DNA of 64,000 bases from Erysipelotrichaceae bacterium. Lineage in GTDB: Bacteria; Bacillota_I; Bacilli_A; Erysipelotrichales; Erysipelotrichaceae. The translations under genes and the position numbers were made by a program. Under the pieces are notes generated by a model, which was given only the letters and a program-made list of their open reading frames with translations, was not told the DNA's origin and did not search any database. The stretch is from contig JAFRZA010000017.1 in the NCBI GenBank assembly GCA_017442805.1, positions 24,271 through 88,270 of the forward strand, written 5' to 3'. This document shows positions 7,598 through 17,645 of this stretch, one piece after another (position 1 is the first letter of the stretch; every line of letters starts with the position of its first letter).

Positions 7598-8485
7598 ATG
7601 ACTTTAAGCAGTCTGCTTGCCCGCCTTCCCGGAGGAATTGCCATCGGCATCCTCTACGGAATCATGGCGCTGGGAATATACATTACCTTCCGCGTCCTCA
7701 AAGTCTCCGACCTGACGGTCGACGGCTCATTCGCGACCGGCGGCGCTGTCAGCGTCATGCTGATGCTCGCCGGCGTCAACACCTGGATCTCCCTGCTCTG
7801 CGCTTTTGCGGTCGGTCTGCTCTGCGGAACCGTTACCGGCTTACTGCACACCAGGCTGAACATCCCGATCATTCTTTCCTCCATTCTCGTTCAGATCGGC
7901 CTGTATTCCGTCAATCTGCGGATCATGCAGGGTTCAGCTCTCAAGTCCATAAGCGTAGACAAGTATAACCTGCTGATAAACGTCCGTTTCGTCAGCAAGA
8001 CCATCCTCATCGGCGCCCTGATCTCTCTGGTTCTGATCATCATCCTGTACTGGTACTTCGGTACCGAACAGGGAAGCTCGATCAGGGCGACCGGCAACAA
8101 CTCCGCCATGGCCAAGAGCAACGGCATCAACACCGCCACGACCACCCTCATCGGTCTGGCCCTGTGCAACGGTGTGGTAGCCTTTGCCGGAGGTCTGATG
8201 TCCCAGTACCAGGGCTTTTCCGATGTCAACCAGGGCCGCGGCGCCATCGTCACCGGCCTGGCCGCCATCATCATCGGCGAAGTGCTGTGCGACATCTTCT
8301 TCAAGAAGGGCAGCAGCTTCTGGCTGCGGCTGACCTTCGTCATCCTCGGCGGCATCATCTACTACCTGATCATGGTGCTGATCCTGTGGCTGCGGGTCGA
8401 TTCCAACGACCTCAAGCTGTTCACCGCCATCATCGTCGCCATTTTCCTGGCCATTCCCAATTTCCGGAAAGGAGCTGCTGAGTAA
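7598..8485 (+). CDS. trpY: ABC transporter permease, TrpY-like
   Basis: A 295-residue polytopic inner-membrane permease with about eight hydrophobic segments, of the branched-chain-permease-like type that accompanies ABC_sub_bind proteins. The cytoplasmic coupling region is visible around GSSIRATGNNSAMAKSNGIN (about residues 160-180). The N-terminus (ALGIYITFRVLKVSDLTVDGSFATGGA) is characteristic of this subgroup. It sits between the binding protein (14 bases upstream) and the ATPase (one base between stop and start), so it is part of one operon. It would form the membrane channel of the aromatic amino acid importer. Confidence 0.85.
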   Translation: MTLSSLLARLPGGIAIGILYGIMALGIYITFRVLKVSDLTVDGSFATGGAVSVMLMLAGVNTWISLLCAFAVGLLCGTVTGLLHTRLNIPIILSSILVQIGLYSVNLRIMQGSALKSISVDKYNLLINVRFVSKTILIGALISLVLIIILYWYFGTEQGSSIRATGNNSAMAKSNGINTATTTLIGLALCNGVVAFAGGLMSQYQGFSDVNQGRGAIVTGLAAIIIGEVLCDIFFKKGSSFWLRLTFVILGGIIYYLIMVLILWLRVDSNDLKLFTAIIVAIFLAIPNFRKGAAE

Positions 8486-8486
8486 C

Positions 8487-9281
8487 ATGTTAAGGATCAC
8501 AGACATCGCCAAGACATTCAACAGGGGAACGGTAAATGAGAAGGTGGCCATTGCCGACCTGTCCCTGACGTTAAACGACGGGGACTTCGTCACCGTCATC
8601 GGCTCCAACGGCGCCGGCAAGTCGACCCTGCTCAACGCCATCGCCGGTACCTGGCTGACCGATTCCGGAAGCATCATGATCGATGACATCGACATCACCC
8701 GCCTGCCGGAATACAAGCGGGCCAAATACATCGGCCGGGTCTTCCAGGACCCGCTGATGGGCACGGCTGCCGACATGTGGATCGAGGAAAACCTCGCTCT
8801 GGCCAGCCGTCGGGGCGAACGCAGACGCCTGTTACCCGGCATCACCCGCTCAGAACGGGCTGAATATGCCGAGATGCTCAAGCCGCTGAACCTCGGTCTG
8901 GAAAACCGTCTCACCAGCAAGGTCGGACTGCTCTCCGGCGGCCAGCGGCAGGCTCTTACCCTGTTAATGGCAACCATTAAGAAACCCAGACTGTTGCTGC
9001 TGGACGAGCATACCGCCGCTCTGGACCCGGCAACCGCCGACAAGGTCCTGAAGCTTACCGACGAACTTGTCAGCAAGGACAGCCTGACCACCCTGATGAT
9101 CACCCACAACATGCAGGACGCCATCGACTACGGCAACCGGCTGATCATGATGAATGAAGGCCGGATCATCCTGGACATCGCGGGTGAGGAAAAGAAGCAG
9201 CTGACCAAGCAGCAGCTGATCGACCGCTTCAACGCATTATCTGACCAAAAGCTGGAAAGCGATGACGTTCTGCTTTCCTGA
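8487..9281 (+). CDS. trpZ: ABC transporter ATP-binding protein, TrpZ-like
   Basis: A 264-residue ABC ATPase. Walker A is GSNGAGKST (about residues 38-46), the Q-loop is RVFQDP, the signature LSGGQRQALTL, Walker B LLLLDEHTAALDP, and the switch histidine is in MITHNMQDA. Together with the upstream binding protein and permease it completes a three-component importer, with a homodimer of this protein presumably driving transport. The permease stop and this start are separated by one base, with the ribosome-binding site AAAGGAG inside the permease end, which indicates translational coupling. A terminator follows 40 bases later. Confidence 0.88.
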   Translation: MLRITDIAKTFNRGTVNEKVAIADLSLTLNDGDFVTVIGSNGAGKSTLLNAIAGTWLTDSGSIMIDDIDITRLPEYKRAKYIGRVFQDPLMGTAADMWIEENLALASRRGERRRLLPGITRSERAEYAEMLKPLNLGLENRLTSKVGLLSGGQRQALTLLMATIKKPRLLLLDEHTAALDPATADKVLKLTDELVSKDSLTTLMITHNMQDAIDYGNRLIMMNEGRIILDIAGEEKKQLTKQQLIDRFNALSDQKLESDDVLLS

Positions 9282-9320
9282 TCGCGATATTTTCTCCCTC
9301 TTGTTAATTAGATCATTACG

Positions 9321-9350
9321 AAAAGAGCAATCTCACGATTGCTCTTTTCA
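9321..9350. terminator. Terminator between trpXYZ-like operon and glutamine synthetase
   Basis: 12-bp perfect stem AAAAGAGCAATC / GATTGCTCTTTT with loop TCAC. The T-run on one side and A-run on the other make it usable in both directions for the converging genes. Confidence 0.85.
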
Positions 9351-9359
9351 ATTGGTTCC

Positions 9360-11437
<2,078 letters not shown>

Positions 11438-11441
<4 letters not shown>

Positions 11442-13048
11442 AAGCTTTCTCCTGTGCTGCGCTTAATCGCAGCTTCGATCAATCCTCTGAATAGCGGATG
11501 AGCCCGGTTGGGACGGGACTTGAATTCCGGATGGAACTGCACGCCGATGAAGTAATGATCAGCCGGGTTTTCCATGGTTTCGACGATGTAGCCGTTATTG
11601 TATGTTCCTGAGAGCACCAGACCGTGATCGGCGATCATCTGGCGGTAGTCGTTATTGAATTCATAGCGGTGGCGGTGACGCTCACTGATGGCATCGGTGC
11701 CGTAAAGCTGACGGATCAGCGTGCCTTCCTTCAGCTGGCAGGGATAGGCGCCCAGGCGGAGTGTTCCACCCTTATTGGTCTCATCGCTCTGATCAGGCAG
11801 AAAGTCGATCACCTTGTCCGGGGAATCCGGGGCGAACTCCCGGGAATTGGCCAGGGGCAGACCGCAGAGATGACGGGCGAATTCGATGACCGCTACCTGC
11901 ATGCCCAGACAGATGCCCAGATAGGGAAGATCATGAGTGCGGCAGTACTCTGCCGTGACGATCATGCCCTCAATGCCCCGGTCGCCGAAGCCGCCGGGAA
12001 CGACGATGCCGTCGCACTTCTCCAGTTTCTCACTGACATTGTCTTCGGTTATGTGTTCGCTGTCGATCCATTTGATTTTTACTTTCGCATGATTGGCCAG
12101 CCCGCCGTGGCTCAGCGCCTCAGCTACCGACAGATAGGCGTCGTGCAATTTGACATACTTGCCGACCAGTCCGATGGTAACGGTGCGCTCGGGATGCTTT
12201 TCCGCCCTGACCATTTCCTTCCACTGGCTCAGATCAGCCTTGCCGCAGGGCAGACCAAGCTGCCGGCAGACGACTTCGGCCATGTGCTGCTTTTCCAGCA
12301 TCAGGGGTACTTCGTGCAGGCTCTTGAGCGTCCGGTTTTCAATGACGCAGTCTCTTCTGATGTTGCAGAAGAGGGCGATCTTTTCAAACAGGTCCTTTTC
12401 CAGCGGCCGGTGGCAGCGCAGCACGATGACGTTGGGCTTGATGCCGATGCCCTGCAGTTCCTTGACAGAATGCTGGGTCGGCTTGGACTTATGCTCCTTA
12501 CCGCACTCCAGCCAGGGAACCAGGGTGACGTGGACGTAACAGACGTCCTGTTCACCCTTCTCCAGGCCGATCTGACGGATGGCTTCCAGAAACGGCTGGG
12601 ATTCGATGTCGCCGACCGTACCGCCGATCTCGCAGATCAAAACGTCCGGATCATCCTTGACGGCCGAATAGATGAATTTCTTGATTTCATTGGTTATGTG
12701 CGGAATGATCTGGACGGTCTTGCCCAGATATTCGCCTTCTCTTTCCTTATTCAATACGTTCCAGAAGACCTTGCCGGTGGTAAGGTTGGAATACTTGTTC
12801 AGATTCTCGTCAATGAAGCGCTCATAATGGCCCAGATCGAGGTCGGTCTCCGCTCCATCATCAGTGACGAATACTTCACCGTGCTGGAGCGGTGACATCG
12901 TCCCGGGGTCAACGTTTATGTAGGGATCGAGTTTCTGGGAAGCGACCTTCAGACCCCGGGCCTTCAAAAGACGGCCCAGCGAAGCTGCGGTGATTCCCTT
13001 GCCAAGACCGGATACTACCCCGCCGGTAACAAAGATGAATTTTGACAT
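11438..13048 (-). CDS. pyrG: CTP synthase
   Basis: Converts UTP, glutamine and ATP to CTP. It has 536 residues, the standard length. The N-terminal synthetase domain has [21 protein letters not shown] with the P-loop, [20 protein letters not shown] and HVTLVPW. The C-terminal class I glutamine amidotransferase domain has the nucleophile Cys at about 380 (YLGICLGMQ) and the His-Glu pair in [12 protein letters not shown]. The start at [10 protein letters not shown] is chosen for its GGAGG site 8 bases upstream; an upstream in-frame ATG would add 27 unconserved residues. It is the first gene of a two-gene operon with type III glutamine synthetase. Confidence 0.95.
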
Positions 13049-13260
13049 AAGCCGTACCTCCATATAAATAAAAACAACATCCTCAAATCCGAGTGATGTC
13101 ATTCCATAGGGCTTTAAAACCATCTCCACAAACTAGCGTAAATGTGGATCTTTATGATGATTTCCGTATACTTGGTACGGCCGTACACAAATTTACTTTT
13201 TAATAATAACTCTGCTTTTTTGCCGTTTCAAGAGGATTTTTTATGAAAGTTTCTTTCATT
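13049..13260 (-). promoter_or_regulatory. pyrG leader region with palindrome and hairpin
   Basis: Between pyrG and the upstream ABC permease terminator lies an AT-rich leader. It contains a perfect 12-bp palindrome GTACGGCCGTAC (13175-13186), located where the spacer of a possible TTGTGT...TACGGA minus-strand promoter would be. Nearer the gene is a TCCACA...TGTGGA hairpin (about 13124-13147). I do not see a clear GGGC-type initiation region or a strong terminator of the known pyrG attenuator kind. Promoter assignment is weak. Confidence 0.4.
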
Positions 13261-13270
13261 TTTTCTCACC

Positions 13271-13294
13271 AGAAAAGGCCGGTTTCCCGACCTT
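13271..13294 (-). terminator. Terminator of the YtrA-like ABC unit
   Basis: On the minus strand AAGGTCGG GAAA CCGGCCTT (one G-U pair) followed by TTCT, about 40 bases after the stop of the ABC permease gene. Confidence 0.65.
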
Positions 13295-13335
13295 CTTAAC
13301 GCCTGTTTCTTTATCAACAGCTTGTTTTATTATGT

Positions 13336-13986
13336 CTAGAATTCCTTGTTCTTCATGACTCTGACAGCCAGAAGATACAGCGCCATGTCCAATGCCGCAA
13401 CTGTCAGCAACAGCACGCCTGCCACCACCAGCGGCGAGGTCCTTTCCAGAACGTCGATCACCTTTCCCAGCATTTCCGGTCCGCCGGGGATCTTACTGAG
13501 GGCAAACAGGATCACGGCGACGGCGCCATAGATCACCAGCATGGCCAGCCGGCTCTTTTCCGCTCCGAACTTCAGTTCGATGACGATCATGCCGGAAACC
13601 AGCAGGGTCATTACCGCGATGATAGCCAGCACGTAGGGCAGCGATTCGATCAGATCGAAACTCTGGCCCTTGGCCAGGGAGCAGACACCGCAGACCAGCA
13701 GGCCAAACAGCGCGCCGCCGCCTTCCATGATCAGGCTGTAGATGAACTTTTCCCTGACATAGCTCTTGCGGTCGACCGGCAGGGACATCAGAAACGGTAA
13801 ACCGTTATCCAGTTCGTCATAGCTGATGGTTCCCACCGCCATGATTCCGAACAGCATCGCGGCATAGCCGATGATGAAGGAGCCGTCCATGGAGAAGCCC
13901 ATGATGACACAGATGATCAGATACATCAGAATGGTCCTGCTGTTGCGGAAGTTGAGATGCAGGTCCTTTACGATTAAGCCTTTCAC
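13336..13986 (-). CDS. ABC-2-type transporter permease
   Basis: A 216-residue membrane protein with six hydrophobic segments of the ABC-2 permease type (MKGLIVKDLHLNFRNSRTILMYL, then FLMSLPVDRKSYVREKFIYSL, the conserved cytoplasmic segment). The start is GTG, overlapping the ATPase stop by four bases (GTGA), with AGGAGG upstream. It forms one unit with the ATPase and the GntR regulator, an arrangement like the YtrA/BcrA-type stress exporters of Firmicutes. The substrate is unknown; cell-wall antibiotic response is the usual theme for such units but is not shown here. Confidence 0.82.
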   Translation of the reverse strand: MKGLIVKDLHLNFRNSRTILMYLIICVIMGFSMDGSFIIGYAAMLFGIMAVGTISYDELDNGLPFLMSLPVDRKSYVREKFIYSLIMEGGGALFGLLVCGVCSLAKGQSFDLIESLPYVLAIIAVMTLLVSGMIVIELKFGAEKSRLAMLVIYGAVAVILFALSKIPGGPEMLGKVIDVLERTSPLVVAGVLLLTVAALDMALYLLAVRVMKNKEF

Positions 13987-14834
13987 AGTATTTCACCTCC
14001 TGCCATGATCAGAATGAGATCATCGATGCTGCCGTTTTCAACGACCAGCGCCGGATAGTTTTCCGCGTAGTACTGCTTCTCGTCGGTAAACAGGCTGTAG
14101 CCGAATCTTTCCTTACGGCTGGCGATGAGGTGGCTGCGGTCGATGGACCTGTAGGTTTCCTCATCGACCTTGAGCACGCCGTATTTGTCCAGCAGCTTGT
14201 CGGTGTCTTCGTGCAGAATGATCTTGCCGTCGTTGATCAGGTAAATGTCGTCGCACATGCTTTCCAGGTCACTGGAGATGTGCGAGGAAATGATGATCGA
14301 ACAGTCTTCATTTTCCGCCAGATAGTTTCTCAATACGTCTAGCACTTCGTTTCTGGCTTCCACGTCCAGTCCGGAAGTCGGCTCATCCATGATGAGCAGC
14401 CTGGCCTTGTGGGTAATGGCCACGATGACTCTCAGCTTGGCCTTCATGCCGGTGGAAAATTCCTTGATTGGCTTATTGAGCGGCAGCGCCAGAGTGGTGC
14501 ACAGCTTTCTGAAGCGGTCTTCCTCAAAGTTGGAATACATGTTTTTGAGAATGCTGATGACGTTTTCCACGGTGAGGTAGTTGGAGAAGGCAGAATCGGA
14601 AAGGGCGACGCCGATGTTTTCCTTATCCTTACCGGTCAAATGCCGGGAATCCTTGCCGAAGACTTCGGCTGTTCCGCCATCAATGCTTATCAGGCCCAGA
14701 ATGGCCTTGATAGTCGTGGTCTTGCCGGCTCCGTTTCTTCCCACCAGTCCGCTGACCCTTCCTTCGGGAAGGTTCAGGGAGATATTCAGATTGAAGTCCT
14801 TGTAGTTCTTTACGAGGTTTTCGATTCTTACCAT
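13983..14834 (-). CDS. ABC transporter ATP-binding protein, YtrB-like
   Basis: A 283-residue ABC-2 ATPase. Walker A is VGRNGAGKTT (about 33-42), the Q-loop region is VALSDSAFSNYLTVEN, and the signature is FSTGMKAKLRV, a variant of LSGGQ that is usual in drug/lantibiotic exporters. Walker B is LLIMDEPTSGLD and the switch His is in IISSHISSDLE. The last 80 residues form the C-terminal extension common in this group. It lies 2 bases after the GntR gene (GGAGG site at the junction) and overlaps the permease gene, so all three are co-transcribed and probably repressed together by the GntR protein. Confidence 0.85.
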   Translation of the reverse strand: MVRIENLVKNYKDFNLNISLNLPEGRVSGLVGRNGAGKTTTIKAILGLISIDGGTAEVFGKDSRHLTGKDKENIGVALSDSAFSNYLTVENVISILKNMYSNFEEDRFRKLCTTLALPLNKPIKEFSTGMKAKLRVIVAITHKARLLIMDEPTSGLDVEARNEVLDVLRNYLAENEDCSIIISSHISSDLESMCDDIYLINDGKIILHEDTDKLLDKYGVLKVDEETYRSIDRSHLIASRKERFGYSLFTDEKQYYAENYPALVVENGSIDDLILIMAGGEIL

Positions 14835-14836
14835 AG

Positions 14837-15208
14837 TCAGTCCTCCAGAATGATTTCTGTCATTTCTCTGATTTCTTCTTTTGTCAGTCCCCCGGCCAGA
14901 GCCTTGTCGATGACCAGGGTGAGTTCTTCTTCCAGACTCTTTCTTCTGGCCTCCATGGCCAGCTGCCGGTCGGCAGCGTTGACATAACTGCCCTTGCCGT
15001 GGACAGTGGTGATGAAGCCTTCCTCTTCCAGGAAGTCATAGGCTTTCTTGACCGTCAGGGAACTGATCTTCAGATCGGCCGCCAGCGCTCTGACCGAAGG
15101 CAGCGCTTCAGCGTCCTGAAGCTGTCCGGTGATGATGGCGTTCTTGATCTGTGATACCACCTGTTCATAGATGGGTACCATTGAGCTGTTGTTTATAATA
15201 ATGCGCAT
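14837..15208 (-). CDS. GntR-family regulator, YtrA subfamily
   Basis: A 123-residue repressor-type protein with only the winged helix-turn-helix and a short dimerisation tail, as in the YtrA subfamily. Motifs are VPIYEQVVSQIKNAIITGQL, LPSVRALAADLKISSLTVKKAYDFLEEEG and the wing GFITTVHGKGSYV. The start MRIIINNSS is chosen because GAGG precedes it by 9 bases; an upstream in-frame ATG would put coding sequence across the promoter. A 13-bp inverted repeat overlaps its promoter, so it probably represses its own operon, including the ABC exporter. The inducer is unknown. Confidence 0.85.
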   Translation of the reverse strand: MRIIINNSSMVPIYEQVVSQIKNAIITGQLQDAEALPSVRALAADLKISSLTVKKAYDFLEEEGFITTVHGKGSYVNAADRQLAMEARRKSLEEELTLVIDKALAGGLTKEEIREMTEIILED

Positions 15209-15227
15209 ATTTACCAACCTCGCAAAC

Positions 15228-15271
15228 AGTATATAACAGCATATAACTGTTGTCAACTGTTATATGCTGTT
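15228..15271 (-). promoter_or_regulatory. Promoter and palindromic operator of the GntR-ABC operon
   Basis: On the minus strand, TTGACA (15251-15256), a 17-base spacer and TATACT (15228-15233). Superimposed is an inverted repeat with perfect 13-bp arms, AACAGCATATAAC (15235-15247) and GTTATATGCTGTT (15259-15271), 11 bases apart. A further half-like AACAGTATATAACAG continues into the -10. The overlap with both promoter elements fits autorepression by the GntR protein. Confidence 0.8.
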
Positions 15272-15310
15272 TATTTATATGATTATGCTTGGAAATCTAT
15301 AATAACGGAC

Positions 15311-15664
15311 TCAGATGCCTGCGTTTCTTGACAGCAGGTAAACGCAGTACTGATTCATGCTGATGCCTTCCCTGCTGGCCTGCTCGGCAAGCTGTCTGTG
15401 GAGACTTTTCGGTATTCTCAGTTTGAACTGACCTGAATATGACTGCAGCTGCTGAGGCTCATTAATCGGAAGCCCCTGCTCAACTGCAGCGCTGAGCCAG
15501 GCCAGTTTGGCATCCTCCCCGTTTCTGATCGCTTCCTCGATGGTTTCGCCGGTTGACAGACATCCGGGCAGATCCGGATAGGACACGACATATCCTCCCT
15601 CATCTCTGTCCGGAATTATTTCCATTCTGTACGGCATTTCCATGTACTGTTCAACTGTTTTCAT
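15311..15664 (-). CDS. hicB: HicB-family antitoxin
   Basis: A 117-residue antitoxin. The N-terminal HicB fold is seen in the pattern YRMEIIPDRDEGGYVVSYPDLPGCLSTGETIEEAIRN, and the C-terminus carries a ribbon-helix-helix-like or Arc-type DNA-binding segment (FKLRIPKSLHRQLAEQASREGISMNQYCVYLL). It overlaps the end of hicA by 14 bases, so it is translated from the same mRNA. It would neutralise HicA and, through the C-terminal domain, repress the pair at the palindrome upstream of hicA. Confidence 0.88.
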   Translation of the reverse strand: MKTVEQYMEMPYRMEIIPDRDEGGYVVSYPDLPGCLSTGETIEEAIRNGEDAKLAWLSAAVEQGLPINEPQQLQSYSGQFKLRIPKSLHRQLAEQASREGISMNQYCVYLLSRNAGI

Positions 15665-15902
15665 TTTCTTCCGCCTCCTCTATGACTTTTCTGACCATTT
15701 CAACATATGCTTTCTTGATGGGTTGATGTTTTGGAATTGTAACGGGATTCTTTCCCTGCTTTCTGAAGGTGTAATGACTGCTTCCGCTTCTTGGCGATAA
15801 CATTTCATATCCGTAGGATTCCAGCACCTTTCGCAGTTCATCAAAACGAAGGTCGTTCGAAAGGCTTAATATCCTGCTGAGCAGTTTTTCCCATTTTGAC
15901 AT
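15651..15902 (-). CDS. hicA: HicA-family toxin (mRNA interferase)
   Basis: An 83-residue toxin of the HicA double-stranded-RNA-binding-like family, which cleaves mRNA in characterised members. The family motif SRSGSSHYTF is seen here as SPRSGSSHYTFRK with the catalytic His, followed by VTIPKHQPIKKAYVEMVRKVIEE. The N-terminus is slightly longer than the shortest members (MSKWEKLLSRILSL). Toxin comes first and antitoxin second, the usual hicAB order. All key residues look intact, so the pair is probably functional. Confidence 0.87.
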   Translation of the reverse strand: MSKWEKLLSRILSLSNDLRFDELRKVLESYGYEMLSPRSGSSHYTFRKQGKNPVTIPKHQPIKKAYVEMVRKVIEEAEENENS

Positions 15903-15920
15903 TTTTTCTTCACCTGATTA

Positions 15921-15950
15921 ATTGTAGGATGACACCATATATGGTGTCAA
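15921..15950 (-). promoter_or_regulatory. hicAB promoter with 20-bp palindromic operator
   Basis: On the minus strand TTGACA (15945-15950), an 18-base spacer and TACAAT (15921-15926). The perfect palindrome TGACACCATATATGGTGTCA (15930-15949) fills the spacer and part of the -35. This fits autorepression by HicB or HicAB. Confidence 0.8.
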
Positions 15951-15976
15951 GCGCTACAAACGGCATTCTTACAGGA

Positions 15977-16006
15977 TAAGAAAAAGCGGTTCATCAGTCA
16001 CCGCTT
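15977..16006 (-). terminator. Terminator after the deaminase gene
   Basis: On the minus strand AAGCGGT, a 9-base loop, ACCGCTT, then TTTCTT, 28 bases after the stop of the deaminase gene. Confidence 0.75.
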
Positions 16007-16033
16007 CATCATCTTTTCTGTACTGTTCTGTTG

Positions 16034-16540
16034 TCAGTAGTCTTCGTGTTCCATCTGCATGTAGATGTCAAACAGTTTCAGGCAGCCTTCCCGGTCCAGG
16101 GGAATCAGATAACCTTCAAACCCGTCTCTTCCTCCGGACATCCTGTCGAGCACCTCGTCACGGAAGCCGATGCCGGCGTTGTCCTGAATGGTGGCGCCGT
16201 AGTAGATCACTTCAATTTTTGCCCACTTGCAGGCAAACAGGCACATCGGACAGGGCTCTCCGGTGGTATACATCTGACAGCCAGTAAGATCAAAGGTTCC
16301 CAGGTTGGCGCAGGCGTTGCGGATGGCATCCACTTCCCCATGACAGGTCGGGTCATTGTTTCCGACAACGCGATTGTGACCGCGGCCGATGATCTCGCCG
16401 TTTCTGACGACGATCGCGCCGAAAGGTCCGCCGTCCCCGGCGGTTATTCCCTTATAGGCTTCTTCAATGGCGGCCTGCATATACTTGCTTTCAGCCGTGT
16501 CGATCAGTTCACTGGGAAACCTGGTGAGTTTTTTCTTCAT
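16034..16540 (-). CDS. Nucleoside/base deaminase, guanine deaminase-like
   Basis: A 168-residue zinc deaminase of the CMP/dCMP deaminase fold. The zinc and proton-transfer motif is HGEVDAI (the usual HAE with Gly in place of Ala) and the second zinc motif is GEPCPMCLFACKW (PCxxC). Length and the C-terminal LFDIYMQMEHEDY resemble bacterial guanine deaminases (GuaD, guanine to xanthine), which need a swapped C-terminal segment. A tRNA adenosine deaminase is less likely, because TadA has different flanking residues. It has its own terminator and stands alone between hicAB and the GH5 gene. Confidence 0.78.
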   Translation of the reverse strand: MKKKLTRFPSELIDTAESKYMQAAIEEAYKGITAGDGGPFGAIVVRNGEIIGRGHNRVVGNNDPTCHGEVDAIRNACANLGTFDLTGCQMYTTGEPCPMCLFACKWAKIEVIYYGATIQDNAGIGFRDEVLDRMSGGRDGFEGYLIPLDREGCLKLFDIYMQMEHEDY

Positions 16541-16573
16541 TGCCCTTTACTTTCAGATGAGTTAATTTTATCA

Positions 16574-16598
16574 TAAAAAGCCTGCCGCAAGGCAGGCT
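16574..16598 (-). terminator. Terminator of the GH5 / sugar ABC operon
   Basis: On the minus strand AGCCTGCC TTGC GGCAGGCT followed by TTTTATG; perfect 8-bp stem, directly after the GH5 stop. Confidence 0.85.
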
Positions 16599-16603
16599 GT
16601 TAA

Positions 16604-17608
16604 TCATTTCCGGGAGCGGCTGGCAATGGTATCAAGCAGCCACTTGCCGGCGCGTGTGAGGTCTTCCTCTGTCAGATCCTTTGTCTTCAGGGAAGCGAAG
16701 TTCAGCGCAGCGCACGGCTCACCCGTCCTGGCAAAGTTCCACATCACGTAGCTGATGCCGCTCTCTTCCAGGAAGTCGATCCAGACGTTGGCCTCATCTT
16801 CATCAACCGGGTAACCTCCGGAAGATGCCGTGATGCCGAATTCGGTCACAAACAGCGGCAGTCCCCTGCTCATGGCTGACTTGGCCTTGTCACGCAGTTC
16901 CTGTTTATGGGTAGCCGAATAGAAGTGCAGGGTGTACATGATGTTGTCGTAGTTCAGCGGATCCTGAGCTGCCACGTCGACGTCCTGCGACCAGTTGGGC
17001 GTTCCCACGATGATCAGGGACTCCGGGTCATTGGCCCGGATGATCGGGATGATCACCTCGGCATAGGCCTTGATGTCGTCCCAGCTGCACTTGTTTGGTT
17101 CGTTGCAGATCTCATAGATGACGTTTTCCGCCTTGGCGCATTTCTTCGATACTTCATCAAAGAAGATCTTGGCTTCATCGATGTACTTGTTGGGATTGCC
17201 GTCGGAGAGGATGTGCCAGTCGATCAGGATGTACATGTCCTGCCTTCGTCCCCACTCCACACCGTCGATGATGTCCTGCATCAGCAGGTTTTTGTCGCCG
17301 CCGGTGCAGTAGCCCACCGAGCCGACGCCGTAGGTGTACAGAGCCAGACGGTAGATGTTGGCGCCCAGGAAATGGGAGATGTCCTTATAGCTGTCCTCGT
17401 TGCTGAAGGAACGGGAAACGGATACGCCGTTGTTTGACACTCCTCTCAGCATTACCGGATTGCCGTTTTTGTCGCACAGCCGGCCGTCGATGACCTGCAG
17501 CCTTCCACAGACGGACGGACGGTCCTTGCCGTCGAAGGACTGCTTCGGCTGAGAACTGCAGCCGATCAGCACCAGCAGGCATAACAGTATTGTCAGTAGT
17601 TTTTTCAT
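16604..17608 (-). CDS. Secreted GH5 lipoprotein (endo-beta-glucanase-like)
   Basis: Glycoside hydrolase family 5, the endoglucanase/mannanase clan, 334 residues. The lipoprotein signal is MKKLLTILLCLLVLIGC with lipidated Cys17, so it should sit on the outer face of the membrane. Family landmarks are RLQVIDGRLCDKNGNPVMLRGVS, WHILSDGNPNKY, the acid/base Glu in YEICNEPNKCSW (Glu170) and the nucleophile in LFVTEFGIT (Glu256). It is the last gene of the sugar-importer operon; a short hairpin with a brief T-run lies between it and the ATPase gene, so it may be expressed by partial readthrough. It probably trims cellulose or mixed-linkage glucan fragments for the importer. Exact substrate not provable. 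Confidence 0.87.
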   Translation of the reverse strand: MKKLLTILLCLLVLIGCSSQPKQSFDGKDRPSVCGRLQVIDGRLCDKNGNPVMLRGVSNNGVSVSRSFSNEDSYKDISHFLGANIYRLALYTYGVGSVGYCTGGDKNLLMQDIIDGVEWGRRQDMYILIDWHILSDGNPNKYIDEAKIFFDEVSKKCAKAENVIYEICNEPNKCSWDDIKAYAEVIIPIIRANDPESLIIVGTPNWSQDVDVAAQDPLNYDNIMYTLHFYSATHKQELRDKAKSAMSRGLPLFVTEFGITASSGGYPVDEDEANVWIDFLEESGISYVMWNFARTGEPCAALNFASLKTKDLTEEDLTRAGKWLLDTIASRSRK

Positions 17609-17621
17609 GCTGTCTCCTTAA

Positions 17622-17645
17622 AATGCCCCGAAGGGCATTTTTTTT
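17622..17645 (-). terminator. Partial terminator or attenuating hairpin between ATPase and GH5 genes
   Basis: On the minus strand AATGCCC TTCG GGGCATT followed by only TTTAAGGAG, which runs straight into the GH5 ribosome-binding site. The short T-run suggests incomplete termination and coupled expression. Confidence 0.6.

Noticed and set aside
7934..9124. Long open frame (396 codons) antisense to the importer permease and ATPase
   Set aside because: It lies opposite two well-supported genes, has biased serine/arginine/valine composition typical of antisense frames, and has no ribosome-binding site.
11624..12895. Open frame of 423 codons antisense to pyrG
   Set aside because: A shadow of the GC-rich third positions of pyrG; no start signal or recognisable protein.
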